Position numbers and translations under genes: made by a program
The notes under the pieces: model-generated
Databases searched by the model: none
Seen by the model: the letters and a program-made list of their open reading frames with translations, nothing else
What the model was told of the DNA's origin: nothing
Shown: positions 8,917 through 21,300 of the stretch, piece after piece
How the letters are laid out: the number at the start of each line of letters is the position of its first letter
Numbering within the stretch: position 1 is the stretch's first letter
From: Salpingoeca rosetta
Lineage: Eukaryota > Opisthokonta > Choanoflagellata > Craspedida > Salpingoecidae
Length of the DNA stretch: 47,714 bases
Assembly (NCBI RefSeq): GCF_000188695.1
Contig: NW_004754916.1
Coordinates: forward strand, 75,779-123,492
Reading direction: 5' to 3'

Positions 8917-11900
8917 ATGGAGCTGCTGCTGCTTCTTCTTCTGACAACCGCCTTGAGCCCAGTCAAGGCCGCCACCACCACCTACGAGACGGTGGACATC
9001 ACGCTGATTTCTGACACTGGAGCGACTGTCGTGTTTGAGCAGACGTTCGAGCTTTTGGACGATGCCAACATCTCCACCGTCGTGCCATCATTTGGACAAG
9101 TGGGAACCCGCGTCACCGTCTCTGGGCAGCTGCTGCTTGGCGGTGGTACTCGCATCTCCGGCGCCACGCTGGCTGGCGTCCCCGCGCGCCGCATCCTCTC
9201 GTCCAACAACACCTTGGTTGTTGTGGAGGCTGCTGCCAGCGACCCAACGCCCGTCGGAGACATTGTCCTCACCGCAGACACGGGCGCGCTCACCACCATC
9301 CGTGACGCCTGGACATACCGGCCCCAGGGCAACGTGTCCGCCATCACGCCCAGCAGCGGCCAGCGCGGCACCCACGTCACCATCACGGGCTCCAACTTGC
9401 TTGGCCACGCCACGCGCCTCGCTACCGTGACGCTCGGGTCCGTGCAAGCGCGCATCCTCGAGGCCGCCAACGAGCGCGTCGTCGTGCGTGCCGCCCCTGC
9501 CCCGGCCGGTAACGTCGACGTCTTGCTCAAGGCAGAGTCTGGCGCGGAGGTGGCTGTTCCCGGTGGGTTCGACTACACACCGCAGGGCGTCATCACGGGC
9601 GTCCAGCCGTCCTCGGGACAGCTGGGCACCTTCATCACGGTCACCGGCACAAACCTGCTCGGCGCGGCGCCCTCCCTGGCTACCGCCGCCTTTGGCACCG
9701 CCCAGCCGTCCCAAGCCACCATCCAGTCGGCAACCAACACGCAGGTGGTCCTGCGCGCGGGCGCAGAGCCGGCGGGGCCCGGCCAAGGCCGCACGAACCT
9801 CACCCTGACGCTGACAGCCTCCACCCACGCCATAATCGACGCCAACGACACCTTCTCCTACGTGGACGCCAGCAGCATCGACACCGTGGCGCCGTCTTCG
9901 GGCCAGGTCGGAACCCGCGTCACCATCACCGGCCAGCGCCTCTACGGCCTCGGCTCCAGCATCGTCAGCGTCACCTTCAACGGCGTTGAGGCCCGCGACA
10001 TTGTGGAGGCGTCCCCGACTCGCGTCGTTGCCATTGCCCCGTCCGCGCCGGCCACCACGGGCCTGGCAGACGTCGTCGTCACCGCAGACACGGGCGCCAC
10101 CGCCATCGCCTCCGCAACGTGGACGCAGCTCGAGGAGTCGGTCGTCTCCAGCATCAGCCCTTCCTCCGGCCAGCAAGGCACGCGCGTCATTGTGACGGGC
10201 TTCCGCTTCTTTGGCGGCGGCTCCCGCATCGTCAACGTCACGCTTGCCGGCGTCCCCGCCACCATTGTCATTGCCCTGCCGACGCTGGTCACCCTCGACG
10301 CCGGGTACGGCGCAAACTCCACGGGCGACCTGCTCATGATCGCAGACTCGGGCGCGGAGACGCGCGTCGTCGACGGCTTCACCTACCTCGACCCTGGCGT
10401 CATCGCCGCCGTGCGGCCGGCAACCGGGCGCGTGGGCACCCGCGTCACCATCACGGGCAAGAACCTGCTTGGCGGCGGCACTTTTGTGGAGGCCGTGTCC
10501 CTTGCCGGCTTCCCGGCCGAGCTCGTCTCCGCCACCAACTCGCGCATCGAGGTCGTCACCGCGCGCGGGCTCGAGGGCACCGGCGACGTGGCCATCAGCA
10601 CAAGCACCGGCGCCACCATCGTCCGCCCAAACGGCTTCTCCTACCTCTCTGCCGGCCAAGTTGAGACGGTCGTGCCAGACATGGGCCAGCTCGGCACCCG
10701 CGTCACCCTGGCTGGCCGCAACCTCCTCGGCGGCGGATCCACCCTCGTCTCCGTCAAGCTCGTCGGCGTCGAGGTGCAGGAGATTGTGTCTGCAAACAAC
10801 ACGCAGGTGATTGTGGTCGCCGCCGCACCCGCGCCGGGCTCCTTGCCCTCCCCGGCCATTGGCGACGTTGAGTTCGTCGCAGACACGGGCGCGCGCTTCA
10901 CGGCCATCGCCGCCTGGCGCTACCGCACACCCGGCGCCATCACAGACATCTTGCCCACGTCGGGCCAGGCTGGCACGTTTGTTCGCCTCACGGGAACCTC
11001 GCTCCTGGGCGGGGGCACCGCCGCACGCCGCGTCACCTTTGGCGCCAGCGTCACCGCCGATGTCATCGCCCAAAGCAGCACCGCGCTGGTGGTGCGCATC
11101 AACGTGGACGAGGCAACGGCGCTCGTTGCGTCAGACGCCGTTGTCGACGTCACCATCGAGTCAAACACGGGCGCCATCGTCACCCTCCCAGCCAGCTTCG
11201 CCCTGCGCGCCACCGGCCGCATCGACTCTGTCTCCCCAGCCACGGGCCAGGTCGGCACGCGCGTCACCATCGCGGGCTCCCGCCTGCTCGGTGGCGCAGC
11301 GGCGCTCGACCGCGTCGTCCTCGCTGGCACTGACGTGCAGGCCATTGTCTCCGAGTCTGACACGCAGGTGGTGGTCATTGCGGGCGTCAACGTGCCCAGC
11401 TCCGGCGACGTGGAGCTGCTCGCCGAGTCTGGTGCAGTCGTCACCCTCAGCCCCAACGCCTTCACCTACGCGCCCGTCAACGCCGCGCCCGAGGTGCAGG
11501 CGCCGGCCGCCGTCACGCTGGACGAGGACGCCAGCCCCGTGCCCGTGGACGTCACCGTGGCCGACAGCGACGCGGAGGAGTACAACGGCACCATGGTCAC
11601 CAACCTGCGCTGCACGGAGGGCACCATCTCCGTTGACGGCGGCCTTCGCCGCAGCAGCCGCATCACCGTGGTCGGCCAGCTCCGCGTCATCAACCACCAG
11701 CTCAACGGCCTCACGTACAAGCCCAACCCAAACTTCTTCGGCAACGACACCCTGGTGGTGGATGTTGACGACAGGGGCAACAGCGGCTCCGGCGGCAACC
11801 TCACCGCGTCCGCCAACGTCACCCTGCATGTGCGCTCCGTCAACGACCAGCCCGTCCTCTCCACCACCGCCGTCGCCGTCCTGCCCACCATCAACGAGGA

Positions 11901-14900
11901 CGTGTCGGAGGACATGAACGAGGGCGCCACCGCCGCCTCCCTCCTCACGGGCCTGGTCACGGACCCCGACGACGCCATGTTCGGCATGGCCATCGTGCAC
12001 ATTGCCAACTCCTCGGCCGCAGGCACCTGGCAGGTGGTGCCGGCTGCCGCAGGCGCTGCACCCGTCAACCTGACCGCGGCCGCCACCACCCCGGCCAACG
12101 CCACCCTGGTTGGGCCCTACGACCACCTGCGCTTCCTCCCCGCGCCCAACTTCAACGGCCGCGCCACCCTCACCTTCCGCGCCTGGGACCTCACCCAGCA
12201 CGCGCCGCTGGCCGTGGTGGACACGACGCAGGCCGCCTCCACCGCGTCCTCGCCGTTCTCCCGCGACACCACGCGCGCCGTCGTCACCGTCGTCTCCGTC
12301 AACGACGTGCCGGAGGTGCTGCTCAACACGCCCTCGGGCAACTACCGCGCCACCTTCCTGGAGCAGTCGTCCACGGGCGCGCTCATCCTCCCGTCCTCGC
12401 TCACCATCACCGACGCCGACCACGCCACGCTCGACAGCGCGCGCGTGGAGATTGTCAACAGGGAGGATGGCGAGGCGGAGTTCCTGGCCGCAAACTCGGT
12501 CGTCACCGCCAACATGGGCCTGTCCCTGCTGGTGGAGGCCAGCAACACCACCTACACCATTGTCATCCGCTCCCGCAGCGCCGCCCGCATGCCCATCTCC
12601 AACTACGCCACGGTCCTCAAGTCGTTGCGCTATGTCAACGCCGCCGACGAGCCAAACCCGGCCACCCGCTCCATCGCCCTCACCGTGAGCGACGGCATCG
12701 ACGCGTCGCCCGTCGTCCACACCTACGTCGACATGCAGCTCGTCAACGACCACGCGCCCGTCATCACCTACACGCAGACGCAGCCGCTCGTCTTGCGCGA
12801 GCCAAACACCAGCCTTCCGCTGCTCGACACAGACCCGCTCACCGTGACGGACCAGGACCACGCCTCCTTCCTCCTCGTGTCCGCGCAGGCCTCCATCACC
12901 GCAGACTCCCTGCGCGACCCGGCACACGAGCGCCTGGCCGTGACCACCCCGGCCGGCTTTGGCTTCACCGTCACCTTTGGCAACGGCTCCCTCGCCGTGT
13001 CCGGCCTCGGCACCGCCGAGGAGTACACCGCCATCCTCAACTCGCTCGTGTACGTCAACGCCGCGGAGGAGCCCACCCCGGGCCCGCGCCGCGTCAGCGT
13101 GGTCGTGCGCGATGCGGACTTTGAGAGCGAGCCTGTCGTCATCAGCGTGGACGTGCAGGTGATCAACGACCGCGCGCCGGAGGTTGACCTGAGCGGGCCC
13201 TCGCAGCCCGGCATCGACTCTGCCGTGGACTTTGTGGAGGAGGGCCACCCGGTCCGCATCGCGGCAAGCGACGCCACCGTCACGGATCCGGACAGCGGCA
13301 ACTTCACCATGGAGGCTATGTGGGTGCGCATCGACGATGCCCTCGACGGCGACCTCGAGTCCCTCGTGCTGTTGCCGCCGCCGGAGCTCGGCCTGGGCAC
13401 CGCCGTCATCAACGCCACCGTCCTCGGCAGCAGCAGCAGCAGCGCGCCCGTGCAGCTTGGCCCGCTCTCCGCCTCCTACGATGCGGGCTCGCACACGCTC
13501 ATGATCGCGGGCTCTGCGTCGCCGGACGTCTACACGGCGGCCCTGCGTGCCGTGGCGTATGCCAACGTGGCGGACCTCCCCAGCGGCGTGAGCGCCCGCA
13601 CCATCTCCGTGGTTGTGTGGGACGGCGGCTTCAACTCCACAGTGGCCCGCGCCGCAGTCCACATCATCATGATCAACGACCCGCCCATGCTCAACGTGGG
13701 CGGGCCCGCCGCCGACGACCACAGCAATGTGGTGCACTACCGCGAGGGCGGCGCCCCGCTGGCGCTCGTTGACCCAGATGCCCTGCTCTCCGACGAGGAC
13801 CACACCGTGCTGGCCTGGGCGCGGCTCCTCCTGGTCAGCGCCCCAGACTACACGGACGAGGTGCTCGCCGTCGACACCACAGGCACCAGCATTGTGGCCT
13901 CCTTCGAGCACACGGTCAACGAGGACCGCGGCCCGGGCGAGGGCAAGGCAAGCACCACCGCGGAGATTGAGCTTGCCGGCGTTGAGGCGTCCGTGTGGGC
14001 GGCCGATGCCGTCCTCCCATCGCAGTTTGAGAACATCACCGCTGACCTGCTCAACCACGAGCTGGGGCTCCCCGGCGGCAACGAGACGGTGGTCGTGCGC
14101 GTGCTCAACGCCACGGCGTCTGCGCTGGACGTCAACGGGCAGCCGGCCTCCCGGCCCATTGCCCGCATCTCCCTGCAGGTGGTGGCCGACGACCGGTTCC
14201 TCAGTGTCATGTCCAGCAACCTCACGCGCGTCGTGTCCTCCTCGGGCCTGCTGCTGACCTCCCTCAAGCAGCACTCGGGCGCGTACTTCTACGTCAACAC
14301 CATCCCCTTTGTTGTCGAGCCGCAAACGCGCGCGTTTGACGTGGTGGAGTTTTACGCCACCCTCACCCTCACGGGCCCAGATGCGCTCGACAACTTCCTC
14401 AAGGTCCTGCGCACGGCCACGTACCAGAACCTCGAGTCGCGCCCGGGACAGCCCAGCACCCTCACCCGCACCGTCGAGTTTGTGGTCAGCGACGGCAACC
14501 TCACCAGCACGCCCGTGTACTCGTTTGTCACGTTTGCGGCAGTGAACGATGCCCCGCTCGTGGACCTCAACGGGCCCACCGAGGCCGGGAACGACAACAC
14601 CATCACCTTCACGGAGGAGACGGAGCCCGTCCCCATTGCCGCACCAAACGCCACCCTGCGCGATGTCGACAACGCCACGCTCGCCTGGCTCACGGCGCGC
14701 ATTGTCAACAACCTCGACGGCGCTGGCGAGGTGCTCAGCGCGGGCCCAGACGTCCCCAGTGCCGTCCAGGTCTCGTACGCGGCTGGCACCGCAACGCTCA
14801 CCTTCACGGGCGTGGCGTCCACCCGCCGCTACCAGGACATCCTGCGCGGCATCACCTTTGTCAACACGCGCGACGAGCCGGACCCGACGCCACGCGTGGT

Positions 14901-15395
14901 GGAGGTGATTGCCAGCGACGGCGACCGCGCGTCGCTCTCGCGCTTCACCACCGTCAACATGGCCTTCACCAACGACCCGCCCGTGCTGGCCCTGGGCACC
15001 GCGCAGGCCACCAACTGGACCACCGCGTTTGTTGAGGACGAGCGGCCCGGCTCGCCCATCGCGTCCCCAGACACGCTCATCACGGACGACGATGACACGC
15101 ACCTCACCTCCGCCCTCATCCGCATCACCAACGTGCAGGACACGCCCGCGTTTGAGGTGCTCACCGTGCCCGCAAGCGTGGTGCCGTCCGGCGGCAGCGC
15201 CACGGGCAACAACACGGACACGCTGCTGCTCTCCTGGCCGGCGACGCTGGCGCAGTGGGCGGCCGCCCTGCAGGAGGTGCGCTACCTCAACCTGGACAAC
15301 GATCCCGAGGTCGACACACCGCGTGTCGTGGCCGTGTCTGTCGTGGACGCCGCAGCCACGGGCGCCGGCGCGCCGCAGCAGCGGTCCAACACGGG
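8917..15395 (+). CDS. Giant protein segment 1: signal peptide, 9 IPT/TIG, first cadherin-like repeats
   Basis: This segment reads in one frame from the ATG at 8917 to a run of three G at 15393-15395, after which the same repeat continues one base over. After the IPT/TIG array comes a cadherin-like module (about 11485-11855, ending LTYKPNPNFFGNDTLVVDVDD-like), then the first WDQT-type repeat (about 11856-12310). Six TFVEE/VNDAP repeats follow, starting near 12311, 12756, 13171, 13681, 14551 and 14971. The one at 13681-14550 is about twice normal length because of an extra Glu/Ala-rich insertion. NxS/T sequons are frequent. The downstream frame runs on to a stop at 15591 only if the extra G is kept. 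Confidence 0.8.
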
Positions 15396-18300
15396 CGTTC
15401 ACCACCATCGACCTGACTGCCGTCAACGACGCTCCGCAGGTGGGCTTCAACGGGTCCACAGACGCGCCGATGCACACCACGTTTGTGGAGGGCGGGTCCG
15501 CCGTGGCCCTGACCACGGACGCGCTGCGTGTCTTCGACTACGACGACGACTACGTCCAGTCCGCGCTCGTGCGCATCGAGAACCTGATTGACCGCACCCT
15601 CGCCAACACGTTTGAGGTGCTCTCCGTCAACGCGTCCGCTGCGCCCGCCCTGAGCGTGCAGTACTTCCCGGACGGCTTCCTCTCCATCACGGGCAACGCC
15701 ACGAAGCAAGCGTACCGCGCGCTCCTGCGCACGCTCACGTACGAGAACACGTTCCCCAACCCGTCGACGCAGCCGCGCATCGTGTCGCTCGTCATCAACG
15801 ACGGCCGCCTCACCAGCGAGCCCTCGTACGCTGTGGTCGCCATCGACGCGCAGAACAACGCCCCCATGCTCGACCTCAACGGCGTGCTGGCGCCCAGCGT
15901 CAGCTCCTCGGCGCTCTTCATCCAGGGCCTGGGCGACGTCCCCGTCACCAGCAGCCAGTCGTATGTCACAGACTACGAAGGCGACCTGGTGCAGGGCATG
16001 AACGTCACCATCACGCCGCTCCCCGACGCGCCGTCAGAGCAGCTCTTCCTCACCTACACGCCGCCTCCCCCAGGCCACGTCGAGACGCTGTCCACGTCCA
16101 CGCTCAACGCAGCCATCGCCTCCTCCTGCGCCACCGCGCCCACGTCGTTCTGCACGTCCGCCGTTCTCACCAGCGGCAGCGCAGGCGCCACCGTCTCCGA
16201 CGTGCAGGTGGTGGTGGACATTGACCACCCGTACGTGGGCGAGCTCATCCTCACCCTCTCGCACGCAGGGCGCTCCGTGCAGCTCGTGGCCAACCCGGCC
16301 AGTGCCAGCGGCGCCTCGGGCCAGTGCGCCCTCGCCGACTTTGTCAACCTGCACTTTTCTGATCGCGCCAGCCAGAGCGTGACCACGCGCTGCGCCTCCG
16401 CAGAGGGCTACACGGGCTCTGTGCGGCCCGAGAACGCCCTCAGCGCCTTTGACGGCCTGGACATGGGCGGCGACTGGGTCCTGGAGGTGCAGGACACGGT
16501 GCGCTTCTTCTCCCACGGCTCCCTGCGCAGGTTTGCCCTCATCCTCACCTCCGGCACACGCACGTACACCACGTGGTCCGCCTCGCAGGCCGTGTCGCCG
16601 TCTGCGCCAAGCTCCATCCCGCTCAGCGTGTCCAGCGCCAGCGCCGTGGTCGACGCAGACGTGCACGTGCACCTGACCTCCGCCTCTGTGGAGGACGTGC
16701 GCGTGTCGCTCACGTCCGCGGCCGGCGCAGACGCGGGTGCCGCCCCCGTGGTGCTCAAGGACTTTGGCGCCGTCAACGGCCCTTGCTCAACCGCCAGCAC
16801 GGGCTCCCTCGTGTTCGACACGCGCGTCGACAGCACGGCCGCCGGCCACGTCGCAGCAGCGGACACCTGCCCCGCATACCCGACCTCCATCCTGCAGCCC
16901 GCAGCGCCAGCGCAGCCCCTGCACGACCTGGTTGACCAGGTGTCGCTCGGCACGTGGTCCGTGCTCGTGGAGACGCGCGCGGGCGTGACGGCGACCGTGC
17001 ACTACGTTGAGCTGCGCCTGGCGGAGCGGCCCAACGTTGAGGTTGGCTACGACGCGGCCCAGGGCCTGCTCACCATCCGTGGCGCAGACTCCGCCGACGT
17101 GTACACGTCCCTCCTGCAGACGCTGCGCTACAACAACCAGCAGGTTCTCCCCACCCCCGTGGAGCGCGTGCTCAGCTTTGTCGTGTCGGACGGCCAGGAC
17201 AGCAACGCGGACGCCAACATCACCCTCACCACGCACAACCAGCCCATTCTCGACTTGGACACCGCCTCTGGCGACACGTCGCTGGACACGAGCGTCGTGT
17301 TTGTGGAGGGCGGCGCCGCGAGCCCCATCCTGCTCACGGACCAGTCCAGCCTCTCCACGGACGGCCTCTTCCAGATCCAGTCGGCACACGTGCGCCTGGA
17401 CAACCCGCTCGACGGCGGAAACGAGACGCTCTCCTGGACCCCGACCAACGCCAGCACTGCCGCGGGCATCACGGCGGTAGCTCTCGATGCGGAGGCGCAC
17501 GAGCTGCTGCTCACGGGCCTGGCGGGCCCAGGGGACTACCTCACGGCGCTGACAAACGTGCACTACCACAACAGCGACCGCAACCCGCACGCGGACCCGC
17601 GCGTCATCACCACCACCGTCACGGACACCGCCACCCTCACCAGCATTCCCCGCACCACCACCGTTTTTGTGCACCCGGTCAACGACCCTCCGGAGCTGTA
17701 CAACGCCTCCCGCGCGGCCGCCGATGCCGTGTTCGTGGAAGGTGCTGCTGACGGCACGCCCGTCGTGTCGGAGGACCTGTTCGTCTTTGACGCCGACAAC
17801 GCCTTCTTCACGCGGGCCATGTTTGCCATTGTGAACCCGCTCGACGGTGCGGGCGCGGAGTCGATTGTGCTGGACTCCCCCACCGCCACGGACCCCGCCG
17901 TGTTCACCGTTGCGGACGCCAGCAGCTGGCCATCGTGGTTTGCACCGCCGGGCAGCGTCGTCGTTCAGGCCACTGCCGTGGGCAACGTTACCCTCGACCA
18001 GTTTGTCGACGTGCTCCTCGGCGCCAAGTACATGAACACGGCCATCGAGCCCAACATGACCACGCGCCACGTGCGCTTCTTCATCCGCGACACGCTCAAC
18101 GCATCCAACGTCGTGGACTCGTACATCTCCGTGCAGCTCATCAACGACAACGCGCCCGTGCTCTCGCTCGTGCCGCCGCCGTTTGACGCCACCTTCTTTG
18201 AGCCAAACGGCTCCTGCGTCCTGCACTGCACGGAGGCGCCGGTCTTCAACGGCAACTTCCTCATCACCGATGACGACCAGAACGACGTGTTCCCGCTGTA

Positions 18301-21300
18301 CGGCGCCATGGTTGCCCTTCCCAACAACAGCGCCGACCTCGCCCTGGAGCGCCTCAGCGTCAGCGCCGCGCTCCTGGCACAGACCGGCCTCGACGCGCTG
18401 TACGTGCCGGACAACGGCACCCTCATCATCACCGGCGAGGCCACCGTTGGCGATTACACGCGCGTCCTGCAGACGCTCACCTACCACAACACGGCCGAGG
18501 AGCCCGACCCGGCGCAGCGGCTGCTGGCCCTGACTGTGTTTGACGGGCGCTGGGCCAGCAACGGGCTGTTGGTGCCGCTCTCCATCGTGCTCATCAACGA
18601 CCAGACCCCGGTCATTGACCTCAACACGGCCACCGCCGATGCCAACATCGACACGCGCGTTGCGTTTGTGGAGGAGCAAAGCGCGCCCCTCCCGCTCGCA
18701 CCCACGGCCCTGCTCTCCGACGCCGACTCGGGCTTCCTCCTGCAGTACCCGACCAACATCTCGCACGTCGTTGTGAACCTGACTGACGCCCGCGACGGCG
18801 CGCTCGAGACCATCGACGCCACCGCATCACCGGCGGTTGCCGTGCAGCGCGCCGGGCCGCACCTGCTGCGGCTCCAAGGGCCTTCGTCCCCCGCGGAGTT
18901 CACCGCTGTCCTGCGCACGGTGCGGTACACAAACGTGGCCGACGAGCCGCGGTACCCGCGCCATCGCGCCATCGCCTTCACCGCGTTTGACGCAGACTTT
19001 GCCAGCGACCCGGCCTATGCCATTGTCGACATCATCTCCGTGAACGACGTTCCCCGCGTGTTCCTCTCGGGCGGCACGCCGCCACCGACGCCAGCAGACG
19101 TCAACACAGCCTTCCTGTACACGGAGGGCCAGGGCGCCCTGCGCGTGGCGCCGGACGCCGTGCTGGAGGACGACGACAACACGCAGCTGCAGTGGCTCGA
19201 TGTTGAGCTCGTCTCTCCCCCAGACGGCTTGAGCGAGAGTTTGAATGCCAATGCCACCGGCCCGGACGCCAACGTCACCGTGGTTCCTGCCACCGCTGCA
19301 CACCATATGCTCAGGCTGCAGGGGCCGGCATCGCTCGCAGAGCTGCAGGCCGTGCTGCAGACGCTCACCTACACGCACAGCGAGTACGGCCCGGGCAACC
19401 CGGACACCTCGCAGCGCCAGGTGCGCGTGGTCGCCTTTGACGGCACAAACACCAGCGTGGTTGCCGTGGCGTTTGTGGGCTTTGACAGCGTCAACGACGC
19501 CCCGATTCTCAACCTCAACGGCGGCGGCGCCGACCCAGACTTCTCCGCGACGTTCACAGAGGAGCAGGGCCCCGTGCCAGCCGTCTCCGCGGCCCTCACC
19601 ATCATGGACATTGACGGGCCCATCATCGATGCCGCTCGCGTCGCGTTCACCGTGCGGGATGCCGGCCTCGAATTCCTGGCCGTCAACACCACGAACTCCA
19701 ACCTCACGGCCGCATACGACCCGGCAACGGGGGTGCTCGACATTACCGGCAATGCCACCACGCGCGAGTACGCCAGCGTGCTGGCCACCCTCACCTACGA
19801 CAATCGCGCAGACGAGCCCACGCCGACCCCGCGCGTCCTCACCGTTACGGCAAGCGACAGCATCGCCTGGAGCGTGCCCGTGTACAGCACGGTGGCCATC
19901 GTGCTTGTCAACGACCCGCCACGCCTCTACTCCCCGGTCGTCGGGCGCACCTGGAACGTCACTTTCGTGGAGGACCACGCGCCCGCGGCCGTTGTCCCAG
20001 CAGACACGGTTGTGGAGGACGACGACGACGCGTTCTTCGTGCAGGTGACCGCCGTCCTGCACGCCGCACCGGACGCTGAAGCGGAGGTGATGCGCGGCAA
20101 CACCACCACGGCCTCCGGGAACGCGCTCAACGAGACACTCACATATGACGCAGGCACGGGCGCCACCACACTGCTGGCGCAGGGATACGTGTCGCTCGAC
20201 GATGTCATTGACTATCTGCGCAGCCTCGTCTACGAGAACCTGTCCGATGCACCCACGCCGAGCGTCGTGCGTCGCATCACCACCACCGTGTCTGACCCGC
20301 ACTTTGCCCCCTCAAACGCGTTTGTCACCAACATTCGCGTGCAGCCGCACAACGACGCGCCCGTGCTCACCGCAGCCACGACGGAGCTCGACGCCATTGC
20401 CGAGGACGCGTCCCTGCAGGAAAACAACGGCACAGACGTCTATGCGCAGCTCCGCTCCCTCATGCAGGACTTTGACGCCGCGCCGCAGTTTGGCGTGGCC
20501 GTGGTTGGCGTGGACACGTACGGTGGCGAGTGGCAGGTCGCTGTTCCGGTTGTACCTGTCGACACGGGCATGTCCTCCGGCAGCAGCAACGCCACTGGCA
20601 TGTCTGCAAACGCCACCACGGCAATGCCAACGACAGTGCCCACTGGCCCAATGTTCCGGTGGCAGGCCGTTCCCGCCAACGCCAGCATCACGTCCGCCTT
20701 CTTGCTGCCGCTCACAGATCCGTTCACCATTCGCTTCGTGCCCAAGAAAGACTTCTTTGGGCGCGCCGACCTCACGTTTGTGGCCTGGGATCACACACAG
20801 GGCGCACCCCTGCAGGCCAACGTGGACGCGACGTACGCATCCGACGGCGCTTTCAGCCGCGACACGAGCGTGGTCGCCATCGACGTTGAGTCTGTGAACG
20901 ACGTTCCCGTGGTGCTGCTGGAGGGCCCCGCGGCAGCCGCTGCGCGCAACGGCGACGGCAACGCCACAGCCACGTTTGTGGAGCAGGGCGGCGCCGTCTC
21001 CATTGTCAACAGCACGGGCCTGTCGCTGTGGGACGTGGACAACTTCCAGCTGCAGTACGTGGACATTGACGTGACCAACCCGCGCGACGGCGACGCAGAC
21101 GTGCTGCTGATCCAGGCTGAGACGGAGATTGAGGGCCTGGTGGTGGAGCGCATTGACGCGTGGCACGTGCGGCTGGGCGTGGGGGCGTCGCCATCCAACG
21201 CCAGCCACGCGCCGCTGTACGACGACCTGCAGTACCGGGACAACCAGACGGTGCGGCTGGAGGCGGCGCTGCGCAGCCTGGCGTACAACAACACGCTGGA

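Noticed and set aside
11161..15516. Very long open frame on the minus strand (about 1450 codons)
   Set aside because: It is the shadow of the C-ending codon bias of the giant gene. Its translation is Arg/Ala/His/Gly-rich without domains, and it overlaps clear IPT/TIG and cadherin-like coding.
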